From: Sarcocystis neurona
Taxonomy: Eukaryota; Apicomplexa; Conoidasida; Eucoccidiorida; Sarcocystidae
Assembly: GCA_000727475.1 (NCBI GenBank)
Contig: KL647288.1
Location: forward strand, 4,927,292 to 4,991,291
DNA length: 64,000 nucleotides
Direction of reading: 5' to 3'
Shown here in pieces: positions 24,101 through 35,200 of the stretch (its first letter is position 1; each line of letters opens with the position of its first letter). A model generated the notes under the pieces. It ran no database searches and was not told the DNA's origin. It saw nothing but the letters and a program-made list of their open reading frames with translations. The position numbers and the translations under genes were made by a program.

Positions 24101-25838
24101 AGTTTATTATTTGTTTCTTCCCCTACCTCTTGCCATTGACGGAAAACTCGATCCACGCTCCTTCGTCAATGACAAGAGGCGGTGGAGCCTCTGGGTTGCA
24201 GAGGATCCCAGCTGTACCGCATAGAAACACACGCAGCATACTTGCTGTAGAACAGGAGTTCAGCATAGCCGCGTGCGGCAGCCCAAAACTTGGAACTTGG
24301 CAGACGATGTCCCTCATGCAATCAAGAATTTCCACGCTGGTCTATGTTCTCGCCCAGTGGCCTCGAACGCACGGTTGTAGTCGCGCGACCGCAGGTAGAC
24401 AAAATCGCATTGCGCATCGGTCACAGGGACGAAGAAAGCCTGCAGAAGTGCGACGGCGAGGGATGGTCGTCTGTCCAACTAAGCGTGCACGGAAGAAATC
24501 TACAGGAGGAAGGGCTTTCAGAACGACGGCCCACGCTTACACGGGTTAAAAAGTTGGAGGCGGAATTCTAGGGCAAACCTGAATGCGCAGGGACCAAAAC
24601 TAAAAGAAGCGTCAATCGCGTCAACTTCGTCAACAAGTGTTCATGGCCCTGGGAGAGGGCAGACGCCACCAGTACTGAGCGAAGCGATGAACGGCGCAGT
24701 GGTGGGGGAGTTGCCGCACACGTGAGACGTCAAGAAGCCTCGTCGAATAAAGGTAGATGCACGTGCTCAAATTCATTCTTTCTAACTCGATCCTTCCCGC
24801 GTACATGTCCACGCGGAAGAGGGACACACACCTAACTGCACACACGAAACATCTACGTAGGATAGAACTGTGGTAGTTTTCAGACGCCAAAATGGGCGAG
24901 CTCAATATCTCTGAGGCAGTAAAACGAAATGTCTAGTGCGACATCCCTTTCGGTAGCCGACAGTGCACTGGGCGCCTCTTCGTGTGTCTTCCTTTTCACG
25001 CTGGTCTGGCACTATGTGCAGGTTGAGTACGTGCGTTGGTAGTCACCACCAGTCGTTGTAGCGCGGTTGAAAGTACCTTGCGGCAGCTTCGTAAATCACA
25101 AAGATGTTTTCCCCTACGCCCGCGTGCTCTAAAAGGAATGGCACAACAAGGAAGCGACAGAGGACAGCCCTCCACTAATATACTGTCAGGGGTACACCTC
25201 CGGATTCGCTATATGTGGCCTCAGAATTTCCCCCGCAAAATTTCTACAGTGTTCTTTTGTCTAGTCGACGGGCCTGCCTCTTCTGCACGCTCAATCAAGT
25301 ATTATTTGACAGAGCAGAGAGAATACCCCAACCGTATTAGCCCACAAACGCACGAAGCCCAGGAGGCAGCGCTGTGCGGCCGATGCCGGGGGCCTGGTTA
25401 GTTGCGACACCGTACGCAACAAAGGATCCGTTTGTCGTTCTCTCAACCGTTTCTCGACCAACCTTCCGTCTCGTGCATTCGCTTACTGTCGGGAACGCAC
25501 ACTCGTCACCTGTTCAATACGACGCTCAAAAAGTATTACGTTGGCATGCGATCGACCAGCCGGAATATATTCTACGTCCGCTTATCCTGGACTCTTCCAT
25601 TGGACAGCTAAACAGCTCTACACATGGCTGCTGACCTAGAAGTCTGCTAGGGTGTCGACTTACAAAAACACTGTCGGTACCTGTTTGCCTGCAAGTCTGC
25701 GTCGCATCCTACAACCCCATACTTGACTTACGGCACACTACCTTCTCTCCCGCATTTTTGCAGTTAGCGTTCTCATTACCTATGTACAACACCCCTCTCT
25801 AGCCGTCTGCTTCCTTGTACAGCATCCGTAGACAAACT

Positions 25839-26182
25839 TCAAACAGCAACTCTGCACCAATCGCATCTCCGGTGGTGGTCGCGCCAGTGCTTTACATTCG
25901 CACTGTCTAGGAGGTGCTGCAGCTGCGGAGAGACAAAAATGTGTAATGATAAATAATCAAATATCTGCAAACACAAAAGTCGCATCCGTGCAGGAGGTAC
26001 CCTGGAGGAATTCGTAGAGTTTGTGATCCTTGCGGGGATCCGGCTGCCACGATTTCGGCTCCTGAAGTTCCAAGAAGCAGCCGATAATGTCCCTGTCTTC
26101 TGTAACACAAACGCAAACAAGCGGCGGCAGCACGGACAACTGTTCGAGAAGCTTAGAAGAAAGCCACAACCGTTCTGATCCA
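25839..26182 (-). CDS. Two phase-compatible terminal exons of an unidentified gene (partial)
   Basis: Two minus-strand exons can be joined in frame. The upstream one spans about 26182-25975, entered through a pyrimidine-rich acceptor ending CCAG and left at a weak GTGTTT donor in phase 0. The downstream one spans 25922-25839, entered in phase 0 through a good TCTCCGCAG acceptor and ending in TGA. Together they give about 97 residues with a mixed hydrophobic and charged composition, unlike the low-complexity frames elsewhere. The last 27 residues are rich in His, Arg and Trp with a Cys-x-x-Cys. The upstream exon needs an incoming phase-2 intron, so earlier exons lie to the right. The weak donor and 52-bp intron are the main doubts. 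I do not recognise the protein. Confidence 0.4.
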
Positions 26183-26514
26183 CTGGTGCGTTACACACAA
26201 ACAATCACAGGCAAATATATACGCGAAGACACGTGTGTGTGCAGCATCACATGTGAACGTAGTCTTACGCGTGTGCACAGGCGTATCGTTTCTATTTCCG
26301 CAGGCCAGACTGACACAGCGACAGACTACTCCCCCCCAAGCAATGCGGGAAGTGGTGCATGCAACAAAGACGTTATTCACCTCGGTTTCACACGCTCGCT
26401 CAGTCCTAAACCTGCCCACAGACGCATGCATCAAAAGCAGACACATTCGGTGGACTACACACGTAGACACAAACAGGCGTGTATAATTACAAACATGAGC
26501 GTGTCCTTACGTAA

Positions 26515-26539
26515 ATATATATATATATATATATATATA
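26515..26539. repeat. AT dinucleotide microsatellite
   Basis: An uninterrupted 25-bp run of alternating A and T. Confidence 0.95.
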
Positions 26540-27536
26540 CAACAGTACAGGTAAAACACAGACTGGCACGATAGGCAGGTAGTAGAGCGAATCTATCGTG
26601 GACGCCGTCGATTGACTAGGGCACCCACTACGGCACTGGTCAAGAGATTTCTTCTTATGCAGTAAACATGTGGAAAAAAAAAGACGTCACGGGCCTCCAG
26701 ACGGGAAAAACTCGTCCGTAAACATACACGGAAGCCAGGCGATCCACCAAAATGGAAATTTCTCACATGTGACGACAATCGCAACGCTGGAAGCCACTGG
26801 TGCCGACACAACGAGGTGAGTTGGTGGCCTATGCCTGATTTTCACGCGGTGCGCCCCCCAACACATGTTCACTGAGACTCCACAAGTGCCAGCAAGCAAA
26901 TCGACACGAAGATTAAGAAACAGTCGTAAATGGTATCAACAGCCAGAAACGCAGGCTCAGAATACGGAACTACGCCACGCAGAAGGACGGAACACACACG
27001 AACGTACAGGCGCATACGGTCAAGGAGCACCTAAATGTGAAGCTAGCGCAGAGGCATCATACGGAGGATTTTCTCTGTTTCTGCTTCTGGATCTTCTTTT
27101 GCTTCTGTGTGTCCTTCTTCGTCTTCATCTCTTGCGTTCCTTGGCAGACGTGAGCCACGCCTGGGTGTGGCTCTATCCCCAATGGCCCTGGGTCACGTCC
27201 AGGACGTAGCAAGCAGTCGCTTGAACGGGGTTGGTAGCGAGCCGTCACCCCCTCTGGTGCCTTCCCCAGAACTCTGTGCTGATTGCAGGCAACCACCTGA
27301 ATGTGTCGGGCCTGTCTCTGCCTTTATACGCACACCTTGACGTGCACGCTCGTATGCAATGAGAATGAAGAAATTCGCTGGGGCCACCGCCCGGCAGCAG
27401 GAAACACGTGCTTTTGTACACACAGGTGCCCGCGTCACTCAGTCGGGCAACACCCACGTACCGCAGGGTGTGCGTAGCACAAGGACACCCCTGCCGGGAG
27501 AGTCGATGCGCGTCGCGGAGAGCTGAGTCTACAAAC

Positions 27537-27733
27537 CGCTGCCCGGACGCCGCTTACTGGTGTGTGTGGGTTCGTCGGCGCCGCCGGCCCCCCCCCCCGC
27601 AGCAGCAGGCAGGGGCCGCTTGAGGCCTTCCGCCACAAGCTGCAGTCCCTCAGACGTCTCGGTCAGAGCGAAGGAGAACTGGTTGCAACCGATGGGAATG
27701 TCGTACTTCTGGTAGCGACATGCCCACCCAACT
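27537..27733 (-). CDS. Candidate internal exon, protein unknown
   Basis: A minus-strand exon is bounded by a CTGCAG acceptor before 27733 and a GTTTGT donor after 27537, entered in phase 2 and left in phase 1. It encodes about 65 residues. The first 40 have ordered-protein composition with several aromatics and Cys; the rest is Ala/Gly/Lys-rich. A run of nine G on the coding strand (27590-27598 as C) lies inside the Ala/Gly part and could hide a sequencing frameshift. It may belong to the same minus-strand gene as the exons at 25839-26182; an intermediate exon would be needed to reconcile phases. The overlapping plus-strand frame is less protein-like. Confidence 0.33.
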
Positions 27734-27782
27734 CTGCAGGCCACAAAGCACGCGGCAAGGCAGCACCACGGGCAGCAGGAGG

Positions 27783-28124
27783 ATGTCACTAGCAGCGGCG
27801 CAGCAGTCACACGTGCTGCTCTCAGCGACGCTGTCTGAAGAACGCTGCATACTCCTGCGGCGCTGCGCAGCAGGCTACGGCCTCACAGCAGCCAGAGCTT
27901 CTGAAGACGCACCGCCAGCGGGGATGGATTACAGGCGGCGGCGCATCGGGGGAATACCCCAGGAAACGCAGTTTACTTGTCTCGCAATGCAGGATCTCTA
28001 CTTCGAAGTACCACCGGCCTTTCTCTGCGCAGTGCGTCGCCAGGACGCTACTCCAGCCCTGCGTGGCGCATCACCCAGCACACACGCGCACACACACAAC
28101 ACAGAGAATCGGAGAAACGACTAA
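27783..28124 (+). CDS. Candidate exon or small gene, function unknown
   Basis: A plus-strand frame starts at ATG 27783 and stays open for 113 codons. The first 95 residues look protein-like, beginning with an Ala/Gln-rich CAG-encoded stretch and followed by a basic patch (Tyr-Arg4) and a Cys/aromatic region. The last residues are Thr/His-rich, as expected when reading into an intron. It starts close to the minus-strand exon at 27537-27733, so the two could be a divergent pair. There is no homology call and no matched downstream exon. Confidence 0.28.
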   Translation: MSLAAAQQSHVLLSATLSEERCILLRRCAAGYGLTAARASEDAPPAGMDYRRRRIGGIPQETQFTCLAMQDLYFEVPPAFLCAVRRQDATPALRGASPSTHAHTHNTENRRND

Positions 28125-29401
28125 CAATTACGACATTTGCCCGTCCCAACGTTTGCGCGCCGCACAATATTGCTGGCGCACACGAACGAGGTGCGTGCAC
28201 ATCGTCAGGTGAGGCACCGCACTCATTCGTCACTTCCGCCGAAAAAACGGGCGTTTTCGGCTGTTGGAACGAAGAGACACGCAGGGGACTCTGCTCTGAG
28301 CAGAAAAAGCTCCGTCGTATGTCTTGGTGCAGGCTGTGTGTGTATACCGCACATACGGGGGCGGAGGAAAAGCGGAGGAGAACGTGTCTTCACCTAAGTA
28401 CAGCACAGTTCTACGCACGTCTCTGGGGGTAGACGCAGCTTATGAGTTTTGCTTGCACTCGGTCAGCACGTTCATCGGCCCATATTTCGGCAGCTATACA
28501 GATACATATATGTTGTCTGGAGCACCGCAGGAAGAAGCTCCTAACCCCATAAAAAGAAAAGCCAATTGTTTACGCTGATGTTGCGCGCTAACCAACCGCC
28601 GTGCGAAAAAATAAACGACCGGGGTGGGTGTCCAGGCTCTTGGGAGAGGCGACGGCGCACCGCACGAGCCCCTCACGTCCACCTGCAGTCCTCTACTACT
28701 TGGCCATCCTTCACTGCACCCGACTCGCATGTATGCCCCAAGATACGAGTATACACATATATACATATGTGTAATTTCCATAGATGCACGCGACCGGCAG
28801 GATGCATGCAGCACGAGAGATATGTTCACCAGGAGAAGCGCATCCTTATTGCCGCTGCCACAAAGAAGGTGGCGGCGCTGGTGCCTCAGAAGTGTTCAGC
28901 CGGCACACTGGCATGCAGCAGTGAAGTAAATACACGCATCATTTAAAGATGTGTACAATCATGTGCAACAACGCGGCACACAAGTACGCTGACTCTTCTT
29001 CTTCCTCCGTCTGTGTCTCCGGTTCTTGTTCTAATCAAAAGCAGCACAGGAGCACGGGGCAGAGGGCGCACACACGGAATACGCCTACGCGTCTGCAGAA
29101 AACCATGCTCCAGCAGAGACGCACCGAAGTACGCGGCTCTGGACTTTGGCACGCACGCACACAAGGACCCCTGGGCACAGTGCGGTCTTTCTAAAAACAC
29201 AGTGAAGCCGAAAAAGCCGTTAGTTCAGGCAAGCAGATACATCGTCTATACGTATACACATGCACTTACACACCTGCCTGCTATCCTATATATATATACA
29301 TGTGCAAGTGTGTGGCCGAATAGAAGGAAACACCATGTATGCTGCTATGAACGGCGCTCGGGTCTGACTGGGCAGCACCAGTGCAAGGACGCGTGGGCGT
29401 A

Positions 29402-29417
29402 CTACGCGTACGCGTAG
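29402..29417. repeat. 16-bp perfect palindrome of CG-rich repeats
   Basis: CTACGCGTACGCGTAG reads the same on both strands and is embedded in further ACGCGT copies on either side (about 29389-29423). Confidence 0.9.
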
Positions 29418-29637
29418 ACGCGTAAGCGTCTCGGGCGTCCATCTTCCTGCAGAGATATAGATAGTTGTAGTCAGGTGCGTGACGTGAAGCATGTGGCAGG
29501 AATCCCAGACACACGTCAAGCTCTACACAAAGCATCGCCCCACCTAGACGTCTTCGTCTCTTCTCGAGTAAAGCGTACTTCAGAACATTTCGCCACCACC
29601 GAAGCGTGTCTCTGCATTTGACAAAGCGGTCGACGGT

Positions 29638-29958
29638 ATGGACTTCCCGCCGACCACCACTGAGGACCGGTGTCGGTCAGGCAACAGCAACACGAACAGG
29701 GCATCCTATGTCTCCAGCAAAGACAAGGTAAGGGCGAGAATAGTGTTTGAGACCACTCAGAAGGACAGCGAAGCGCCGGAAGGGCGCCGCGCATGCACGG
29801 CAGGGGCAGCAGCAGCTCGACAGCTGTGGAACACGAGAGAAGCACTAGTTGCCGGGCAGCAATACCTTGTGGCCAGTGACCTCAAGCTGGTCAGGAGAGA
29901 GTGTGAGGAACGGGTCGCGATACTTGCAGGAGAGGCACACGTAGGGTCGGTCACCTGA
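29638..29958 (+). CDS. Candidate first exon of a plus-strand gene, function unknown
   Basis: ATG 29638 opens 106 codons of polar, well-mixed composition with an alpha-helical Ala/Glu/Arg/Leu-rich second half. A GTAGGG donor at 29941 in phase 0 would end the exon at 29940. A phase-0 acceptor before 30019 would join it to CAG-rich sequence through 30261, and another Gln/Ala-rich open piece follows at about 30364-30553. A second strong donor (GTAAGG at 29728) offers an alternative structure. The gene would converge on the Gln-rich minus-strand frame ending at 30926. I recognise no domain. Confidence 0.4.
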   Translation: MDFPPTTTEDRCRSGNSNTNRASYVSSKDKVRARIVFETTQKDSEAPEGRRACTAGAAAARQLWNTREALVAGQQYLVASDLKLVRRECEERVAILAGEAHVGSVT

Positions 29959-30925
29959 GACAGCAGAAGCAGCAGCACACTTTATAACGCAGCAGTAAAA
30001 CAGGCGATCACAGCATAGGCGCTGCTGCTGCGGGGCAACCGCAGCTTGGAGCGCAGCAGCCTGACGGCAGCGGCGTCAACGGCAGCTGCAGTCCCGCAGT
30101 GCGCAAACACAGCGCGCAGAACCTGCAGCCAATGCAGCTGCAGCAACGCCTGCCGTGCTGCCCGCGCCGGAACTTCGAGCAGCCCAGCGAATGCAACGCT
30201 GACAGCCACCGACCTGACGGCAGCCGCAGCATCAGCACCACTCCGGGTCATCCGAAGGTGACCTCGACCGCCTTGTAGCAGCTGCACGTGAGCTACCAGA
30301 TGTTCCTTAGGAGCAGCACAGGGGGTCAGCAGCAATAGAACAGGGCGCACAAGGCGTTCGGGGAGAGGCCACAGCATGGACGCACTCACGATGCCATCAC
30401 GTCTGCAGCAGAGAAACGCAGCAGCGTGCAGTGCGAGATCCCGCTGCAGCAGCAGCCGCAGCCAGAAGCGATAACAGCAGCTTGCAGCCAGTCACATGTC
30501 TGAAGCAGACGACCGCGGAGCAGCAGGAACGGCACGAACAGCAGACCCACTGACGGTAAGAAGATCTGCAACAGTAAAAAGAGGACCAGACACATATATG
30601 CGTACTTAAATACATACCTGTACACGCACATACACACATACATATATACACGTACATACAGTTTTAAGACGAGCGGGGCCCTGTTCCACAGTGCTGCTGT
30701 ATGTATACAAATGTATATGAAGAACTGGAAGGTGCTTTTATTGTAAACTGCATTGGTGGTGCTGGGCTTTCTCCACAGCAGTGCCAGGTACGCGAGCCGC
30801 TGTGGCGCGGCGTCTGCGATTGCATGGCGGTTGCTCGGTTGCTCCTGCTGCTGCTGACTGCAAGAAGGGAAAGCTGTCGTTGGGAGGAAGGTATGCGGCT
30901 CCTGCAGCCTGCGTAAGGACTGCTA

Positions 30926-32863
30926 CTAATGTTGTGCGCAAAACGGACCTCTCATGTTTTGCAGAAGCGCGGCGCGACAGTGCTTGCCCCGCCGACCGCC
31001 TGCTGCTGTTGACGCTGGGGTGCCTGTAGAAGAGTCCCCGGCATCTCCAGCAGCGGCCGTCGCCGCTGCAGCAGAATCGGCGTCGCTTCTGCTTTTTAGC
31101 CGCTCTCGAACGCCTCGGGCAACAATCCCGTAGGTGCCGTGTCGCGCGTGCTGGTCATGGGGATGCTGGTGCTGCTGCAGGAGCGCGAGTTGCTGCTGCT
31201 GAAGAACCCGCTGTGGGGTTTGTTGCTGCAACAGCACACCACTGCTTGGAGCGGTGCCACCGCAGCTGCTGACCCCGCTGCCCCCTTCCGGGGACCAAAG
31301 CGGCCGCCCGCCGCCTGCAGAGCCTTTGCGTTCGGTGGTCGCTGCTGCTGTTTCCCCTCCGGCTGCTAACAGCATGTTCGTACCGCTGTAAGTAGCGGAC
31401 TTCAGAAAGTCGAAACGCTGGCCGCCCGGACGACCGCGAGTGGGGGAAGGAGATCCCCGAGCCACCTGCTGTCGCTGTTGCTGCCGTTGCTGTCGCTGTT
31501 GCTGCTGGCGGTGTTGTCGTTGCGGGCGCTGCTGCTGCCGCTGCTGCTGCCGCTGCTGCATGCCTCGCGACGTTCTGCTGCTGCCACTGCGGACGCCTCG
31601 TTTCCGGTGCAGCTGCCGGTTGGAGAAACCGTCAACTGCTGCAGCAGTCGCTGTTTTCGCAGCAAGTTCAACAAGACCGGCCCCACTCCCGCCGACAGCG
31701 GCGTCACGAGCGACAGCGTCTTCACCAGCGGCAGCAGTGGCAGCAGCAACTTCCTGCGTTCCCTGACTAGATGCGCACAAAAGCGCCGCAGGGCTCGAGG
31801 ACACTATTCGCCTCCCCATGTCGATTCCTCTCTCCTGCTTCTGGGGTTGCTGACGTCGCCGAATCGGCTGCTGGTGCTGCGGAAGAAGTTGCTTCTTCTG
31901 CGGCGGAGAACCCTCTTCGCGCTGTTGCTGCTGCTGCCCCGAATCAGCGAGGGTCGCCGTTGCCGACGCCAGTGGGGTGGGGGACCCACGAGACGGCGTC
32001 TGAAGCCTTCGTTTAGCTCTGTGCGCTTCTGGTCTCTGCTGCTGCTGCGGTCGAGGCTGCTGCCCGGGAGACTGCTGCTTTAATATCAGGCTGTCGAGAG
32101 GCAGCCCGCTCGGCTGCTGCTGGTGCAGCAGAACCAGTTCCTCTGGCTTCAGAGGGTGCACTTGCTGCTGCCCCTCCTGCTGAGAGGCGTGCGAATGCTG
32201 CTGCTTGTTCAGCTGCTGAAGCAGAAACTGCTGCACCTGCTGGTCGTATGTTTGGCTCTGTCGTAGCTGGTTCTCAAGGTCTTCCAACCCCTGATTCCCC
32301 TCAAGAGATTGCTGTTGCTGCTGGTGCCGCTGCTGCCACCGACAAAGAAACTCTCCCATCTGCTGCAAAAGCGGCTCGTTTTCGTCACTCTTCAGCGCCG
32401 CAAGGTACTGCTGTACTAGCTGCTGCTCCACGCCAGCCTCCTGCTGCACCTGTTGCAACTGGTGCCGGGGCCCTCGCAGCTCCTCGGTGATCGCAGCCTG
32501 GCCGCGTTGCTGCTGTTCGCTGGACGCCCTCTGGTGCCACTGCTCGCCCTCCGGACTACGTTGCTGCTGTTCTTGTTGTTGATGTTGCAGCATCAGCGGC
32601 TGCTGTTGCTGCAGGGTGGTCTCCTGCAACGGGTACTCTCCGCCAAGCTGAACAGCTTGCTGAGGGTGCGCTTCGCCGTGCAGCAACACAGAGTGCGTCT
32701 CGTCGTAGCGTTGCGGCTCGTGGCGCTCCGCTTCATCACAAGTGTGGAGCTGCTGCACACTCCCTCCTTGCAACAGGAAACCGTGTTGTTCCTCGATTAT
32801 TCGCTGGCGCAGCAGCAGCTGCTGCCCAGAACTCTGCTGCAGTGGCTCTGTATACGGCAGCAT
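30926..32863 (-). CDS. Gln-rich low-complexity protein, function unknown
   Basis: A minus-strand frame of 645 codons runs from ATG 32863 (an in-frame TGA lies just upstream) to a stop at 30926. Gln dominates, mostly as CAG, in runs of two to six mixed with Leu, Arg, His and Glu; the densest Gln/Arg segment is at about residues 430-470. Ser/Gly/Ala-rich linkers and some ordered-looking Glu/Leu stretches lie between. Leu-rich plus-strand frames (31478-32083, 32453-33250) are its shadows: CTG reads Leu where CAG reads Gln. An exon-like stretch immediately upstream in another frame (32736-32999, rich in Gly, Ala and Glu) suggests the gene may begin further right and be spliced. Homopolymeric Gln tracts are typical of Eimeria exons; no function can be inferred. 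Confidence 0.5.
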   Translation of the reverse strand: MLPYTEPLQQSSGQQLLLRQRIIEEQHGFLLQGGSVQQLHTCDEAERHEPQRYDETHSVLLHGEAHPQQAVQLGGEYPLQETTLQQQQPLMLQHQQQEQQQRSPEGEQWHQRASSEQQQRGQAAITEELRGPRHQLQQVQQEAGVEQQLVQQYLAALKSDENEPLLQQMGEFLCRWQQRHQQQQQSLEGNQGLEDLENQLRQSQTYDQQVQQFLLQQLNKQQHSHASQQEGQQQVHPLKPEELVLLHQQQPSGLPLDSLILKQQSPGQQPRPQQQQRPEAHRAKRRLQTPSRGSPTPLASATATLADSGQQQQQREEGSPPQKKQLLPQHQQPIRRRQQPQKQERGIDMGRRIVSSSPAALLCASSQGTQEVAAATAAAGEDAVARDAAVGGSGAGLVELAAKTATAAAVDGFSNRQLHRKRGVRSGSSRTSRGMQQRQQQRQQQRPQRQHRQQQQRQQRQQQRQQVARGSPSPTRGRPGGQRFDFLKSATYSGTNMLLAAGGETAAATTERKGSAGGGRPLWSPEGGSGVSSCGGTAPSSGVLLQQQTPQRVLQQQQLALLQQHQHPHDQHARHGTYGIVARGVRERLKSRSDADSAAAATAAAGDAGDSSTGTPASTAAGGRRGKHCRAALLQNMRGPFCAQH

Positions 32864-33249
32864 CAGGCTTCAAGCAGCTACCGGAAGGCACGCTGCTGCT
32901 CCCTGTTTTTTGACCTTCTTCAGGACCTAGGGCTTCGTCTGCCAAGTGACCTGGCGTTCCAGTACTCGAACCACACATGCAGCTGTATACGTCAAGCACA
33001 CCGGCTGTTCAAAACTGTCTCTCAACGGGACGGGCAGGGGTACACGAGCACCCAGTTCTGTATCTATACCACAACATTCACACATCTCCAAGATCGCTCA
33101 CTCCACACAACATTGCACGCCCGTAGAGGAGGTGCTGCTTCAGATTGGCAGGTCCACAAGTTCGCTGTCAGATACGAAGTCGCACGCGCAGGGGGGGTGT
33201 ACGTTGTTCGCCTGCGCTGGGGTAGCGCCGCCGACGTGCTGCTTGCTTA

Positions 33250-35200
33250 GGGCAGGCACATGGGAGGAAAGCTTACCGAGAAAAACGTGGAGAAACGTAC
33301 ACAAAGATGACTAGAAGATACTCTCACATATCCACACGCAGTCGGCACGTGCATGTACGTGCATGCGTACGCAAGGGGTGACTCAAAGGAGCAATAATCG
33401 CGGCGATATGACGTGTCCGACCTCCTCTTCACCACCCTGCAGAGCTGTTCTTGTACGTCTTCTCCAGAATATTGCTCCGCGGGTTACTGCGGGTGCTGTT
33501 GCTCTCGGTGTACGTACCCCCGGTTGCTGTCGTCATCGCTCCTGCCAGACGGGTCTGCTACTCCTCGTTACTATTGCAGTACTGCGTCGCCACGACTGGA
33601 ACAGCTACTGTGCGGTGGCTGCGGTAGTGGTCTGCTACTTCGTCGGCCTTGCTTCCCGGCGCAGCCATTGTGTAAACGCGGTTCGTTTGGGTGCAGTTGC
33701 TCTTCGCGGACCTGTTCCCCTGCTTCTCTTTCCGGCGAGTTTCTGGCGTGCGACTGTTGCCACTATAGATGCTCCGGCAGACCGCGTTGCTTTTGTTGCG
33801 TCGGGAGCTGCTGCTGCTGCTGCAGGGACTTCTGGGCCTGCAGCTGTAGAGATGCAGACGCTACAGCTACTGCCCTTGTGCTACTGCAGTTACTCCTGCT
33901 CGTGCCACTGCTGACGAAGTCACCACGGTCAGCGTTCCTGCTGCCGTCGCAGGTGTCACATCTTCTGTGCTCCTCTTCGTACTGTTGCTTCCTTCATTGC
34001 ATTAGCTGCTGCGGCAGCAATTGACAGTGTCTTCACTGCTAGGCATCCGAGTTCCCTCGGCTGCAGCGGTTGCGGAGGTGCCGCGGCTGCTGCTGGTGCG
34101 CTGGTGTGCTGCTGTCGTCCTCTGAATGCTGCCGTAGGAGGTGGGGCTCCAGAAGACTGTCTGCTGCGTCCGTTTCAGAAGCAGTACACATTCCTTCACC
34201 GCCGCGGCAGGAAATAAATTGGTTCGACCCCGTGAAGTAAAAATACCACCATAAAGTGCACGCAGTCTACACCGGCATCGGCAGCCAGTAGCTCCACACG
34301 AGGACGCATGCGCGCTGTTGCTGTCGCCGCCAATGCAGTCCTACCACCGCATTGCAGCTGCCACTAGTGTTGCTGTCGTACTCCTTACGCTTCTGGGGCA
34401 GCTGGTCGCTTGCTACCCTGCGCACCGGAGGAGCGTTCAACATGTCGCCCTCCTCTGCCAGCAAGACACGCTCTACGCTTGGTCCAGATACGATACACCG
34501 ATCAAGAACGCAGATAATCGAGGCGGCCAGAGCAGCGACAGCACCAGCACGGAGAGAAGCTGTGCGACTGCTGCAAAACTTGCAAGCTGATTTAGCAGCC
34601 CACCGGCAAAAGACCGCCTTTCTTTCCCGTTCCGTCGCCTCAATGTACATGCGCTAGTACCCCTGCTGGTGTCCATGCTGCAGCTGCCCCTGATGGTGGC
34701 TGGCGGCGCTGCCGCTGCTACTCGTGCTCCTGCTGGCGCCAGAGCCGGTACGACGTGGCTGACCCACCGGTGGAAGGCCTCTCCTGTCAGTCGCCGTTCC
34801 CGCTGTTTTTGTTCCAGCGGTACGTGTGCAGCTGTAATGCACGTGGTTGTGCTTAGCACTTCTACCGTCCTCGAGTCATTTTGCCGACAATTTTTTCTCC
34901 TTTGCGTGTCTTCTCAGCTGGAGGCACTGCTCCCCCGGTGGTCTCCTGCTGCCGTTGCTGCTGCATACGTGGTGTGCTGCTCCGTCCTTGTCCTCCGCGG
35001 GTCCTCCCCTAGGTGCCGCTGTTGTGACACACGCCGTTGATTATGTTGCAGGGCTCATTACTGCAGTCGCCTCAGTGCTGCCGTCGCGAAAACAACTGCT
35101 CATGTTACTTGCGATTCCTAGCTGAGGAACGCAAACAGAGCAAACTGCGTAGACTTGGTAAATCAGATGCTAATGAGCACCGGAGAGACAGGCGTTAGAC
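33250..35200. other. Mixed-orientation CAG/CTG block
   Basis: Triplet runs read CTG on plus around 33810-34130 and 34680-34750, and CAG on plus around 34520-34600. Short exon-like frames occur on both strands. The best is the signal-peptide-like frame at 34333; an overlapping frame at 34442-34657 has a clear amphipathic helix. I cannot decide which strand is transcribed. Confidence 0.35.
34333..34590 (+). CDS. Short frame with a strong signal-peptide-like start, possible first exon
   Basis: ATG 34333 opens 85 codons. The N terminus has a short polar and basic start, about 17 mostly hydrophobic residues, then Cys-Tyr-Pro and a basic patch, which resembles a secretory signal. The rest is polar and Ser/Thr/Asp-rich and ends at TGA. 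The overlapping +1-shifted frame (ATG 34442 to stop 34657) has a convincing amphipathic Ala/Arg/Gln/Leu helix. A short intron could join the two, but I cannot fix one. A minus-strand frame also covers this interval. Confidence 0.25.
   Translation: MQSYHRIAAATSVAVVLLTLLGQLVACYPAHRRSVQHVALLCQQDTLYAWSRYDTPIKNADNRGGQSSDSTSTERSCATAAKLAS

Larger units (their letters stand above)
18090..25830. other. Repeat-poor stretch, no supported gene; duplications and an inverted repeat
   Basis: Open frames are short and equally plausible on both strands. The better exon-like pieces are minus-strand at about 22266-22440 and about 24131-24335, the latter ending at a good GTAGGG donor, but neither has a phase-matched partner. 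The DNA contains a 13-bp inverted repeat (18974-19002) and two diverged tandem duplications (20617-20857 and 20953-21168). Confidence 0.35.

Noticed and set aside
23875..24549. 224-codon plus-strand frame
   Set aside because: It is Arg/Thr/Ser-rich without a domain, and shorter frames on the minus strand in the same place look as plausible; likely chance openness.
28801..28812. TGCATGCA-type motifs here and at several other places
   Set aside because: They match a motif bound by some apicomplexan AP2 factors, but the number of copies is not obviously above chance and they have no consistent position relative to gene starts.
32955..32975. GGTTCGAG sequence resembling a tRNA B box (minus strand)
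   Set aside because: The rest of the consensus, a fitting A box and a cloverleaf are absent. No tRNA was found in the window.
31478..33250. Leu-rich plus-strand frames of 201 and 265 codons
   Set aside because: They mirror the Gln-rich minus-strand frame: CTG Leu opposite CAG Gln; they lack domains and start mostly without good ATG context.
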